The notes beneath the pieces are model-generated. The model searched no databases and had not been told where the DNA came from. It saw nothing but the letters and a program-made list of their open reading frames with translations. This document shows positions 26,960-37,100 of a stretch of DNA of 64,000 nt, piece after piece (position 1 is the first letter of the stretch; every line of letters starts with the position of its first letter). The position numbers and the translations under genes were made by a program. Source of the stretch: Notamacropus eugenii (taxonomy: Eukaryota > Chordata > Mammalia > Diprotodontia > Macropodidae); the NCBI RefSeq assembly GCF_028372415.1, contig NC_092873.1, positions 348,525,390-348,589,389 of the forward strand, given 5' to 3'.

Positions 26960-28430
26960 CACCGGCTCCGCTTTTTTGTACTGAGGCTCCTGGATAGAGG
27001 GAGCCTTGAGCTTTCTCATTTGCTCTTTTCCAGTTGCGACGTTCTTTTTTTTTTTCTGATCTTTGTAGTTTAAGGTTTTTTTAGGGAGCTCCTCCCCCAC
27101 TTCCCTTTCCTCACCATGAGCTTCCCCTAGGTCCCACCTGGCTAGCATTGCCCACCTTTCCACTTCCATCTCTGCCTGTAGTTACTTCCTCTCACATAAA
27201 ACTTACTACTAGCTCTGTACCTCAAATAACAAGGGATGAACATGGCGGCACTCTTAGTCAGAAGCCCATAGGTGAGGGTCCTTAGGTCTTTCTGTATCGA
27301 TGGTAGATGAGGATACTTCCTCTCAGGCCTCAGTTTCTATGTCTATAAAAGAAATCAGTGGGCAAAATAGAAGCTTTCCCTCTGATGACCTGGAATGTGA
27401 AACCTGCTAGGATTATTTGAATAACAAGCAGGGAGGTCTCCTTAGATTGGGACAAGAAATGGCCAAAATTTTCTGGAAGTGGCTCTTCCTGCTACTTCTT
27501 AAGGGCTTATATAGGTTATTGATTTATGATTTTGGGAAAAGTAGTGTATTTAGAGTCAAAGGACCAACATTCTAATTTCTGGTATGACCTTGAGCAAGCT
27601 CCTGCAGCCAGGGACTCAAGGGAGTCAGACTCGCTCTTTTAAAGCTATGATCTCATGATTTATACTTTGGCTATTTCCCGAAGACAATTTAAAGTGGACA
27701 TACCACTTCAGCTGAAAAGTCCTGAGCTGCTTGTGGTGGAGGGGAAGGTCATCCCTATCACCTGAGGCTGGTGCCACAGGCAGGGTTCCTTTTGGAGCAC
27801 TTTAGAGTGCAGAGTGGGGTAGGGTAGCTTCTTTGGGGTCTCAGAGACTTTGGCTTTAGGAATAAAATTCCTCAAAAACTGCCAAAATACCCACCAAGAC
27901 TCAACTTCCTAGAAACTGGTCCATGGGACTGAGAGAGACCAATCAGTGCATAGAGTCCTAGGACTGAGAGGATCCTACTGCAGCCCCAAAGCTGGAGGAA
28001 AGATAAGGGGGAAAGGTGGGAAGGGGGAAAGGAATGAAAGGAGAAGGAAGGAGGAGAAAGGGAGCCAAAAAGGGGAATGATTTCTGGGAGCTTTGCATAT
28101 GGCATAGAACAGCAGGCAGAGGGAGCAGAGAAAGGCATAAGGTAGAGGGACCAGGAAGAAAGGGACAAGAAGTCGAAAGAAGGAAAATGAGACAGCAAGG
28201 GGGAAGAGGAAGAAATTCAGAGGTGAGTGAGTGGGAAGGTTCAGAGGCTAGACATGAGCGGAGAAGAGCAGGCTTCTTCCCCTTGGCCCAGACTCTTCTC
28301 TCTGGGTTGTTTTTTGGTGGAAGGGAAGGCCAGGGTCACGATGGATTGGGGTGGGGGTGGAGAAGCCCTGCATCTTGGTATGATGTCAATCAAGAGCCCT
28401 AGCCTGTCACCATCAAGTAACTGTGTGACC
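26960..28430. other. Gap between SPATA32 3' end and the EF-hand gene
   Basis: No exon that I can support. Includes G/A-rich sequence at 27990-28230 that opens a Lys/Arg/Gly-rich frame without gene-like features. No CpG island or clear promoter is seen here. Confidence 0.55.
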
Positions 28431-28439
28431 TTGAACAAG

Positions 28440-28600
28440 TCACATCGTTATCTCTAACTGAAATTTGGTATTCTGCTTCATGGATTTAAAAACAGTATTC
28501 TGAGAAAGTATATCCCTAGGCTTCATCAGATTACCAAAAGGGGTTCCATGACACCAAAAAAGGTCTAAGGTCTTTTCTAATTCTAAGATCCTTATAAATC
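28440..28600 (+). mobile_element. hAT-like/SINE remnant just ahead of an exon
   Basis: 'AAAAACAGTATTCTGAGAAAG...CTTCATCAGATTACCAAAAGG' equals the inner part of the repeat at 10673, followed by SINE-like 'TCTAAGGTCTTTTCTAATTC'. Confidence 0.45.
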
Positions 28601-28610
28601 CGTGTTGCAG

Positions 28611-28665
28611 GTGGTCACCCTCAGAGGACCTGCAGGAGATCCATAGTGATACAGAAATGGTACAG
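28611..28665 (+). CDS. EF-hand gene, first visible exon
   Basis: Reads (E)WSPSEDLQEIHSDTEMVQ between TTGCAG and GTGAGG. Needs two bases from an upstream exon. No start codon is visible, so the true 5' end is unknown or is SPATA32. Confidence 0.55.
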
Positions 28666-31600
28666 GTGAGGCTCTGATCCTCCCATCTTCCTTTTTCCTC
28701 TGAAGATAATGATGGAGCTCTTCTATTCTCCAAACTTCTCAAGACTTCAGGCAGAGTACACCTACCCATGTAACCTTCCTAACCTGGGTCTCCCCAAGAG
28801 GGCACGCTACATAGATAGGAAAATTGGACCGAAACTGAGATGGAACCTCGTGGCTTCTACTGGCTAAGCTCCCATGACTGTTGAGGCTACAATTTGGGGG
28901 GAAAGGGATATTAGGGTCATTCTTAACCTTCCCCACAAGGCTCCTAAGAACACAACAATCTCTGCTCTTTGAGACTCGAGACTTTTTCTAGGATCCAGAA
29001 ACAAAACTGAGTGAAAGTGTGTGGGAAGGTATGTGGGGAGGAGAGGAGGTTTTTATAAGATTTACAGCCAAAATGGTCATCTGATCCACCCCCAGCTCTG
29101 AGAAATGAGGACAGAGGCTCAGAGTTGATGAGTAGCTAGCCCCAAAATTCCATGCCAGAGACAGAATTTGATATCTTCAAACTCCAAACCCTAGGGAGGA
29201 TCAGTCAGGCATCCTTGCACTGGAGATCACTTTTGTTTAAGGGTTTGGGTTTGAGGCCAAGGACAAGAAGGGTTCCTGTGGACTATTGGTTAGTACACTG
29301 TTGTCCCAGATGGACCCAGGGTCTTTGGAGGCTGAGGTGGGGGAAGACCCAACGGATCTAACCCCAAACGTGAAGAAGGAACTTTTGGCCTCTTGGACTA
29401 CCCAACAGGCTCGGGCAAGGCCTGATAGAGGAGCCAAGCCTCAGAGGTGAGGGCTAGGGGTTTGGTGTATAGGGGGTGGGGAGGGAGAGTAGGCCTCAGA
29501 AAGATGGGGAGGGACTTTGCTTCCCCAGATTCCTGTCCCTAGAGTGTTGGGAAAACTAACGGTATTTGGGGGCTAATAGATGGTGGATCCCAGGACCAAA
29601 AAAAGCTATTTGGAGGTGTGTTAGGGGGAAGATGAGGGGAAAATAGAAAAGCATTCACTCTAAGGCTATATTTGGGTGTCAGTATTGACAGCCCTCTTGC
29701 CAACAGGAGACGGGATCTCTCTAGTCTCTTTGGACCAGTGGACATTCCTGCCGAGTATGAGCATCCCCTCACCTCTAGGCAGGTGGCAGGTGAGGGGAGA
29801 AGCTCCCATTTGGAACACAGCAGCCCTTGGTGGGGAGGAGGGAGGCTTAAGCCAATCTAGTGCCTGGGATGGAGAGGATAGCTGTATGTCCCCAGCTGGG
29901 GTGGAAGGTAATAGAACGATGAGAAAGAGAGGTCTAAAGAACTATGTATAAACCACATTTTTGTAATTCTAAGGCATTAGGTAAGGTCATTTAAAAAAAA
30001 AAGGAATTATGCAGCAAATCCCTTTGTAAATGGAAGAAAGGCTTTCCTTATGTGTAAATCTAGATTTTCATTTATTGGGTTTATTTAAAAATGGGACCTA
30101 ACTTGCTGACCCTTCCCATGCCCTACTTCCAACCCTCTCTCCCATTTTGCCCTTCCCCTTACAATTTTAAGTTTTTAAGGCGCCAACTCCCCCACCACCA
30201 TCCCCACCCCACCCCCAACAGCCTTCCAGGATGTCTTCCAACTGTTTAAACCGGGCTCCCAGGGCAAACTGGACATGCGGAGCATGAAGGGGGCACTTCG
30301 AACTGTTGGCATCCAGCTGAGCCCCCAGGAAGTGTGTGAGGCCCTTCGGCGGGCTGACCTGGATGGTACGTCTGCCCACTGACTCTACGATGAATCCAGC
30401 TCCCAGAGCCCAGCCTCTCTTTACACCCTCACCTTTCTTCCCTTCCCTGCCTTTTCAGAAAGCTTTCTCTCATTCTCCCTACTCTCCTCCCCCACAGTCA
30501 TCCTATCTTTCCTCTACTCCCCCCCACAAACTTCTCGGCCACAGAAGGTAGAAATAGGTGCTTAGGTGCTTGTTGGTAGATTTCACTCAGTGAATTACGA
30601 TAGCAGATGTTACATTTTCCTCAAGTTGTTGTTTGGCCCTTGGATGGGGACCCTGAGCTTCCCTTCAGAGGCTGGATATTCCCCCTCCTCCCCTTTCCCT
30701 TCCCCTCCCTAGGGCAAAAGGCATTTCTGTTTTAGTGGGATCCCCCAGAGCCTAGTACAAACCCATACTCTGGGTGAACCAACCCTCTCCCTACTCCAAA
30801 CATACACACACTCCTGAGCAAACACAGGCACACAATTTCTCTTCTTCCAAGGTGATGGAGCCGTTGACTTTGAAGACTTTCTTGGGATCCTGACAGACAA
30901 CCACCGCTTTGCCCAATGCATGGGTGAGGAGGCATTTTTTTATGGGTAATGGGGTCCAGGAGATGAAAAACTAAAACCTGCCACCCTCCCAAATCCATTA
31001 AAAAATAGTCCCTTAAAATACTGTCCTGTATTTCTCCTGTCCGTCACAGTCCATCTCCTAGAAAAAGCTGCCTGCAACTCAGTGCCTCCACTTTCTCTCA
31101 CTTCTTGTCATCTGGTCTCTGAACTCACTCAACTAAAGCAGTTCTCTCCAAGATAACTCTAGCGATCCTCTTAATGGACAAATCTGATGGATTTTTCTCA
31201 ATCTTCAGTTTCTTCAGCACTCTGACACTATTAACTACCATCTTTGCCTGAGTGCTCTTTCTCCTTTGGATTTTTGGTGACCAGTCTCTTTGGAGTTCTC
31301 CTTCTACCTGTGACCACTCCTCAGTCTTCCTTTGCTGGATCTTCTTCTATACCCTGCCCACTAACTTGGGTCTCTGTCCTGGACCATCCTCTCTTTCTTC
31401 TCTCCTTTCCTCTTTCCTTCCTCTGTCTCTTTCTCTCTCTATTTCCTCTCACGTTGGGTTTAACTATAACTTCCAAATCCATATATTCACCCTTAGTCAT
31501 TCTCTGGATCTCCAGTCCTCTCTTTCCAGTTGCCTATTTGTCCCACTCAACTATCTGCAACTCAACATGTCCAGAGTTGCCTGTCTCTTCCTCCCCTTCT

Positions 31601-33446
31601 TTTGTTGAGAGCACTACCATCTTTGTTTAAGCACAGTCATCTTAGACTCTTCATTCTCCCCTAACCTACATATCCACCTAGTTGGCATATCCATCAGTGC
31701 AGTCTCTCTCAAATCCCCTTTCTCTCACCACTCACCTTTGGTTCATGCTTTTATCACCTCTTGCCTAAAAGATTCTAATGTAATTTCTCTACCTGCCTCA
31801 GGTCTCTCCCCTTGTCAGTCTATCCTCCATAAAACTGCCTAAGTGATGCTCCTGAGACACCCATCTGATCATGTCACTTCCCTGCTCAAAAAGTTTCCTG
31901 TTACCCCTGGATTCAAATAGAAACACCTATTACAACCTTTCAAATTTTCAGACTGGAATCCAGCTGAAGAAGTCTTGCTGCCTTGACACAGGCTGTCCCT
32001 CCTACCCCTCCAATCCCTCCATGCTTAAAGTATACTCCTTTACCTCCATATCTTAAAATAAACCTATTTCCATTATAATTCAACTCTTTCCTGATGCCCA
32101 CCCCAACCCAATCTGGTAGTGGCTGCCAACTCCAAAATTACCTTATTACACAACGGCGCTAAGACATTTGGGACATCTTCTATTTTGTATGTGCTGACAT
32201 GGAGCATGTCTCATGAACAGCCCGTTGGGTGCAGGGACAATTTCATTTTTCTTTGTATCTTAGCATGCGTTTGGCATGTAATAAGCACTTAACAAATGCA
32301 TGTTAATTGACTTAATACCCCTAAAGGTCGGATGAGAAACAGTCGCATCAATGATCCCCATGGTCTGGAAACGCTTTTCTTCGAGATGATGTCTAAGTTT
32401 GTGGGTCAGGGGGCACTGTCCCCCAAGTCAGTGGCGGAGGTGGTGAGGTGTGCGGGACCCAGGCATCTATCCCCTTCCCTTTCTCTCTCCTGTGCACCTT
32501 TCCCCAGCTACTCCTACAGGACCCAGTGGGGAGGGGGGCGGGGGACCCAGGGCATAATGCCAACAACCACAACTGCTGGGGATGGTGGTGGTGGTGCCCG
32601 TTTTTGTCCCCTACCCCAGATCCCCTGAGGAATCTAGAGCCTGGGCTGGGGTGAGGACTACTGCCTAGTGGCCTGCTTCTGCTTGCCCTCCCCACCCCAT
32701 ATCCCACCTCCCCCAGTTACTATACAGACAAGCAGAGAGTGTTGCGAATGAGTTCTTGGTGGAAAGGCCTGAATCACAAACACAACCGAAGCTACCGATC
32801 CCGAACACATACGGGCCTCAGCTTCTTCTGCCAGGCCACACGCCTGGCCGGACTCAACAACCGGCAACTTGCCCGATCCCTGCATAACCTCCGGGACTTG
32901 AGTATGGATCTTCCATAAAGAAGAGGGGAGCAGTCAGCATGGGAGGAGAACGGCTAAAGGGGGTTCCAGGTGAAGGGGAAAACCCACTTTCCAGGGAGAG
33001 AAACCCTAAAACAAGTCTTCTCCCTACCACTCAGATGTCCAGGGCCCCTATTCTCAGGTCCCCAACCTGCCCCCTCGGACACGGTCGACCGAAAGGAGGA
33101 TTCGAAGCCGAGGCCCCCGGCTGACCAACCTGGCCAGGCCTTGCAACAAGCCCAAGCTGTCTCAGCGAGAGGCGCCTCGGCGGGCTCCGGGTAAAAGTTA
33201 AAGGGAAGGGGGCTGGGGGGCTGGCTGGCTGGTGGGTGCCCAGTGGTCATCCCACCTCCTCACCACCCCCTCGCCAATTCTGCTCCTTTCTTTGCAGAGC
33301 CCATAGGTCAACGACCACAGTCAGAAGAGGGGACTGCAGAACTGGGACCAGCTCCCTCCCCACCCACTCTGGTCCAGAGCCAGCTCCCTTCCCCACCCCC
33401 TGCTCCTACCCCACAGAGTCATTCTTTACCAAATGTTTACCAATAA
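28611..33446 (+). CDS. EF-hand protein, EFCAB3/SPATA21-like, unnamed
   Basis: Exons 28611-28665, 28992-29028, 29320-29446 (or 29310), 29707-29789, 30222-30365, 30852-30923, 32327-32447, 32717-32901, 33035-33190 and 33298-33446. Every phase fits, giving 376 residues from the first visible exon, or 348 if ATG 29310 is the start. A degenerate EF-hand (FQLFKPGSQGKLDMRS, ligands lost) precedes a canonical calcium loop DLDGDGAVDFED split by an intron. Then come LETLFFEMMSKFVGQGALSP, SYYTDKQRVLRM and GPYSQVPNLP. EFCAB3, EFCAB13 and SPATA21 share this order (calcium loop, LLFEI, YYQKK/YFQRK, SPYxxxP). A testis calcium-binding role is an inference. I recall no gene here in human. Confidence 0.85.
28992..29028 (+). 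CDS. EF-hand gene, 37-base exon
   Basis: DPETKLSESVWE + G between TTTTTCTAG and GTATGT; only this frame is open. Confidence 0.55.
29310..29446 (+). CDS. EF-hand gene exon with two possible acceptors and an in-frame ATG
   Basis: Acceptor at 29309 opens directly on ATG (MDPGSLEAEVGEDPTDL...), a possible start. Acceptor at 29319 keeps phase with the upstream exons (G)SLEAEVGED. Ends GAKPQ + AG at GTGAGG. Confidence 0.7.
29707..29789 (+). CDS. EF-hand gene exon, RDLSSLFGPVDIPAEYEHP
   Basis: Between CCAACAG and GTGAGG; the frame reads RRDLSSLFGPVDIPAEYEHP to RQVA + G. Confidence 0.8.
30222..30365 (+). CDS. EF-hand gene exon, degenerate EF-hand 1 and start of EF-hand 2
   Basis: AFQDVFQLFKPGSQGKLDMR, then MKGALRTVGIQLSPQEVCEA and LRRADLD + G. 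The first loop (KPGSQGKLDMRS) lacks acidic ligands at positions 1, 3 and 12. Confidence 0.9.
30852..30923 (+). CDS. EF-hand gene exon, rest of calcium loop 2
   Basis: GDGAVDFEDFLGILTDNHRF completes the loop D-x-D-x-D-G...D-x-x-D. Position 12 is Asp rather than Glu, as I recall in EFCAB3 and SPATA21. Confidence 0.92.
31020..32312 (+). repeat. L2-type LINE, 3' half
   Basis: Long C/T-rich stretch with 'TCCTTTGCTGGATCTTCTTC', 'GGTCTCTGTCCTGGACCATCC', 'CCATCTGATCATGTCACTTC' and the terminal 'TTGGCATGTAATAAGCACTTAACAAATGC', in the order of L2 ORF2 and tail. Lies in the intron between the calcium-loop exon and the LFFEM exon. Confidence 0.7.
32327..32447 (+). CDS. EF-hand gene exon, LETLFFEMMSKF
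   Basis: RMRNSRINDPHGLETLFFEM and SKFVGQGALSPKSVAEVV + AG, before GTGTGC. The LFFEM..L segment parallels LLFEILSRLLE of EFCAB3. An L2 tail ends about 15 bases upstream. Confidence 0.9.
32717..32901 (+). CDS. EF-hand gene exon, YYTDKQRVLRM
   Basis: (S)YYTDKQRVLRMSSWWKGLN, then RTHTGLSFFCQATRLAGLNN and RSLHNLRDL + A before GTATGG. Reading through meets a stop at 32917-32919. Confidence 0.88.
33035..33190 (+). CDS. EF-hand gene exon, PYSQVPNLP and basic tail
   Basis: (N)VQGPYSQVPNLPPRTRSTE, then an Arg-rich basic stretch ending APRRAP + G at GTAAAA. PYSQVP matches the SPYxKIP motif of the family. Confidence 0.85.
33298..33446 (+). CDS. EF-hand gene last exon
   Basis: (E)PIGQRPQSEEGTAELGPA, then a Pro/Ser-rich end HSLPNVYQ and TAA (33444-33446). 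The stop lies inside the poly(A) signal. Confidence 0.85.
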
Positions 33447-33447
33447 A
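33442..33447 (+). promoter_or_regulatory. Poly(A) signal overlapping the stop codon
   Basis: CAATAAAAC: the last Gln codon CAA and stop TAA form AATAAA, leaving almost no 3'UTR. Confidence 0.8.
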
Positions 33448-33534
33448 ACATTTCCTTAGAGAAATGAGTGGCCTGAATTGCATCCACACCGGAGTGAGGA
33501 GAACTGGGGAGATGGAGGCTGTCACAAAGAACAC

Positions 33535-34085
33535 AGTATCTTCCAAATCCATTTATTCAGTTCCAAGTATAAAAATAAGGTCCCAGGGGTTTCTCCCTCT
33601 TCCCTCCCCTCACCCCATCCTCATTCCCTAGCCCTGTCCTCTCTACCCAGGCCAAGGGCAAAGAGTGGAGAGGCATTTCATAAGTTATAGATGCCAGTCC
33701 CACACTTCTGGGAGCTAAGCATGGCTTACGTGATGAAAGGTAAAGGGAGGGCAGCACCTGGCATTTAGCCGGGAAGTTGGAAGAAAGAACATTTCCTCAA
33801 GATGCTAAGACCTGGATTACTGCCGCTCTGTGGTAAGAAGAAGAAGTGCATTTCTAGAAGGTTGTCCCCACAAGGCAACCTAGGAAGATCCTGGCGATTG
33901 GGAAAATGAGCATGATTTACCACCCTTTCCTCAAGATCGTCAATGGAAAAGGGGGCTCTCTGTTGACTCCATGAACGAGCTGGCATGTCCCTGCTCGCAC
34001 AGGTGGCTCCGACCCAGGGGGCCTGATTTCCAGAAGTCCATGGACATTGGAGAAGAGGAAGGGAGGGGTCTGAGCAGCCTGGGGG
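33535..34085 (-). other. FMNL1: FMNL1 3' untranslated region
   Basis: About 550 bases from the stop at 34086 to just past the poly(A) signal. No other structure noted. Confidence 0.65.
33551..33556 (-). promoter_or_regulatory. FMNL1: Poly(A) signal of FMNL1
   Basis: TTTATT on the plus strand, AATAAA on the minus strand; the first canonical hexamer after the FMNL1 stop codons. Confidence 0.7.
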
Positions 34086-34189
34086 CTACAGTGAGAGGTC
34101 AGGGGTCACCTGCAGAGAGGTGCCAGAGGCCTTTCCACGGGCACTCCGACGGCCTGTATCTGACCTTCGGTATGGCTGATTCCGAAGAC
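34086..34189 (-). CDS. FMNL1: FMNL1 alternative last exon (LRNQPY... tail)
   Basis: After CCCAACAG the frame reads (G)[18 protein letters not shown] and ends [10 protein letters not shown] and TAG. This matches the C-terminus I recall for the long human FMNL1 form (DLRNQPY...GRRSAR...LQVTSDLSL). Phase fits the DAD exon at 35068. Confidence 0.88.
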
Positions 34190-37100
34190 CTGTTGGGAGA
34201 TGCACACAGACACCTTTAGCTCTGGACTTGGGCTATAGGCTAGTTTTCTCCCTTTCCTCCCTACTCCATCCCACCCAGTCTCATGGCTCCTTCACTACCA
34301 GCAAGGCCAAATTCATCTATGAGAATGCTTTTCCCTACCCTGGCATTTCTTGCAATCCTAATGTATCCTCCAGGGAGCCCTCATTCCCCTTCTCCCTCAT
34401 TGCTGGGGAACTTTGCAAACTTAGCCTGGAGGCCAGACATCTCGCTGCTAAGCTATGTAGCCAAGAAGGCGGTACTCAGGTTCAGACACAGAAGCAAGAC
34501 CTAATTCATCCCAACCCCAAGCATACGCCAGTGGGGTGAAGGACCAGAGTTCCCCTTTCCCTAGTTCAAGTTCTGAACATCTACCCTCCTCCCCGAAAAC
34601 AAGGGGACAGCCAGGTCACGGCAGAAGCCATACTGTTTGGGAGCGGGGGTCAGCTTGCCCCTGGCCCCCCAAACCATCAGGTACCTTGGGTTAGGGTGGG
34701 GATAGGACTCTAGAGGGGGCTCTCGTCACTGAGGCCAGCCTCCAGAAACAGTCGGGATGTCCGCTTGCCCGTGCGGGCAGTGAAGGGCGCTGTCTTCAAC
34801 ACTGAGGTGAGGGGGAAGGGTGGGGAGACCAGGAGGAAGGAGAAAAGGAGGAAGAAGAAGAAAAGGAAGCCAGAAGAGTGTAAAATACAGCCCAGACATG
34901 GTAGGATGAGGGGCTCAGGGGAGAACATGCAGGAGCTTAGCCCGCCCTCTCCTTAATCTGTGAGAGAAGAAAGGTGGGCAGGTAGAAAGATGGGATAGAG
35001 ACAGAGTTCAGCTCTTGCTCTTCACTGGCCTCCCTCCCTCCCCTAGTGACTGCCCCCACACTCTCACCAGTGATAATGTCCTCTATGGCCCCATCACGGT
35101 CACTCTCATAAATGAGGGGCTCCTTCTGCTGCTTCCTCTTTAGTTCCGAAATGAGGTCCATTTGTTGACGTCGGGCCTTGGGTGGGGACTGGATCAGAGG
35201 TGATGATGGGGAGACATGCTTTGATCATCTGGCCCTCTTACTTCCGATCCCAGTCAGCCACTGACCCTTGCCACCCCAGGTATCCATTTCTCAAGGAGAC
35301 AGCTAGGAAGGTGGTGACCACTGGAATGCCCAAGGGGATGGAGTAAGAGGTGGGAGGGAGGGAGGGAGGGATAGGGAAGAGACACCAGACAGCCTCATCC
35401 CCAGAGAAAATGCTTGAAGACCTGCCTGGAGAATGGCAAAACACTGTACAAGTGTAGACTTTGGTCTCCTACAAGAGGGGATGCTGCCCCACAACAGACA
35501 AGTAGTGAAATGAGGCCCTCAAGTAGACCAGCTGTGGTTATGGGGGGTGGGCAGGGAGGAAAGAAAAGAGACCTGGTGTCTCAACACCCAAGCAGGCTGG
35601 GAATCATGTCTTACCTTGGACTCTGCAGGCTCCCCTTGGCCTGCGATGGGAGCCCCGGCCTCCTGGGCTGCAACCTCTTGTTTCTTCCACTGCTCCACCT
35701 CCTGCTCTGCTTTCTGGCAGGAAGCAGCCATGGTCAGCAACATGAACGTTCCCCTCCCCCCACACAGTGCCCTGTCTAGCCAGGATTCCTGCTTCCACAC
35801 CTCCCAGCTATCTCCCCCTCAAGGGACTCCAGTCAGAAGTAGGGTTACACCCTAGCTTCCTCCCAGAATATAGGCCCAGCCTCCCTCCTCCCCTAACCCC
35901 TAATGAGCCTGGTACCACAGGAACAGAAGCCAGAGGCAGAACTAGGGGTAAGCAGAGTAGGCAGTCACCTAGGGCACAATGAGATGCTTGCATTTTTTTT
36001 TAATGGCTTTATTTTTAATGCCAGAAAATATAACACAGCTGTGCATATTTTTTTCTAGATTTAAAACAATTTTTGTTAAAACAGAAATAGGCAGTGAAAA
36101 AAATAGGCAAAGCCAGCCTTCCTTTCGCAGAATGAATGGGAAAAAATTATGGTGGCGTGCATATTTATTTTGATAGGCAGCCATAGCCAGAGCTCCAAAT
36201 CCTGCCTCAAAGACACCAGCTGTGTGACCCTGGGCAAATCACTTAAATCCTCTCAGTCTCAGTTTTCTTATCTGTAAAATAGGAATAATAACAGCACCTT
36301 CCTCACAGGGTTTTCATGAAGATCAAATTATATGTTTATAATATGTGTATTTTATATATCATATGTAAGATCAAATTATATGTTTATATATTTTACATAT
36401 TGTATATAAGATCAAATTCTATATTTACATATTTTGTATATTGTATGTAAGATCAAATTCTATATTTATATTTTTAATGTATTATATGCATGTATATAAA
36501 TATGTATATATGCAAAGCACTTTGCAAACATTAAGGTGTTATATAAATACTAGCTATTAGCCAGTCTTATAAGTCTCAGAGCCTCTAGTAAACAGTGGCA
36601 GAAAATGGGTACAATTTTCAAAACTTATTTAAAATGCACCATGGTGGGAAAGGGGTGGGGGGCAGCTAGGTTGTGTCCTAGTGCGCAGAGCACTGGTCCT
36701 GCTGCCAGGAGGACCTGAGCTTAAATCCAGCCCCAGACACTTACTAGCTGTGTAACCCTAGGCAAGTCACTTAACCCTGACTGGCTTCAAAAACAGATAA
36801 AAACAAACAAAACCACTAGGGCTTTGTCCTGACCCTAGCTAGAAGCTAGTCACAAGTCTATTAACAGGTCACATTTACGTAGCACTTTAAGGCTTTACAT
36901 GACCGTTATCTTCTCAACTATCCTATGTGGTGTAGCTTCTGTTATTATGCCCATTTTACAGATGAGGGAACTGAGGATGAGACTTGAAGTTAGCCCAGAG
37001 TCAGACAGTAAATGTGTGAGGAGGATTTTTAAACCCAAGACTTCCTGACTCCCCAGTCCAACGCTCTGCAATCATGCCCCACAGAAAACAGATGATGCCT

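Noticed and set aside
28016-28402. 128-codon basic frame ahead of the EF-hand gene
   Set aside because: G/A-rich low-complexity DNA; its phase and composition give no link to the downstream exons, and no homologue is recognised.
31244-31630. 128-codon frame with hydrophobic residues, taken at first for a membrane protein
   Set aside because: Lies in C/T-rich L2 LINE sequence; hydrophobicity comes from TCT/CTT codons.
36660-36760. tRNA gene from box A/B-like motifs in SINE heads
   Set aside because: The heads are decayed tRNA-derived SINE parts without a closed cloverleaf; the same holds for the copies at 8672, 39246 and 49741.
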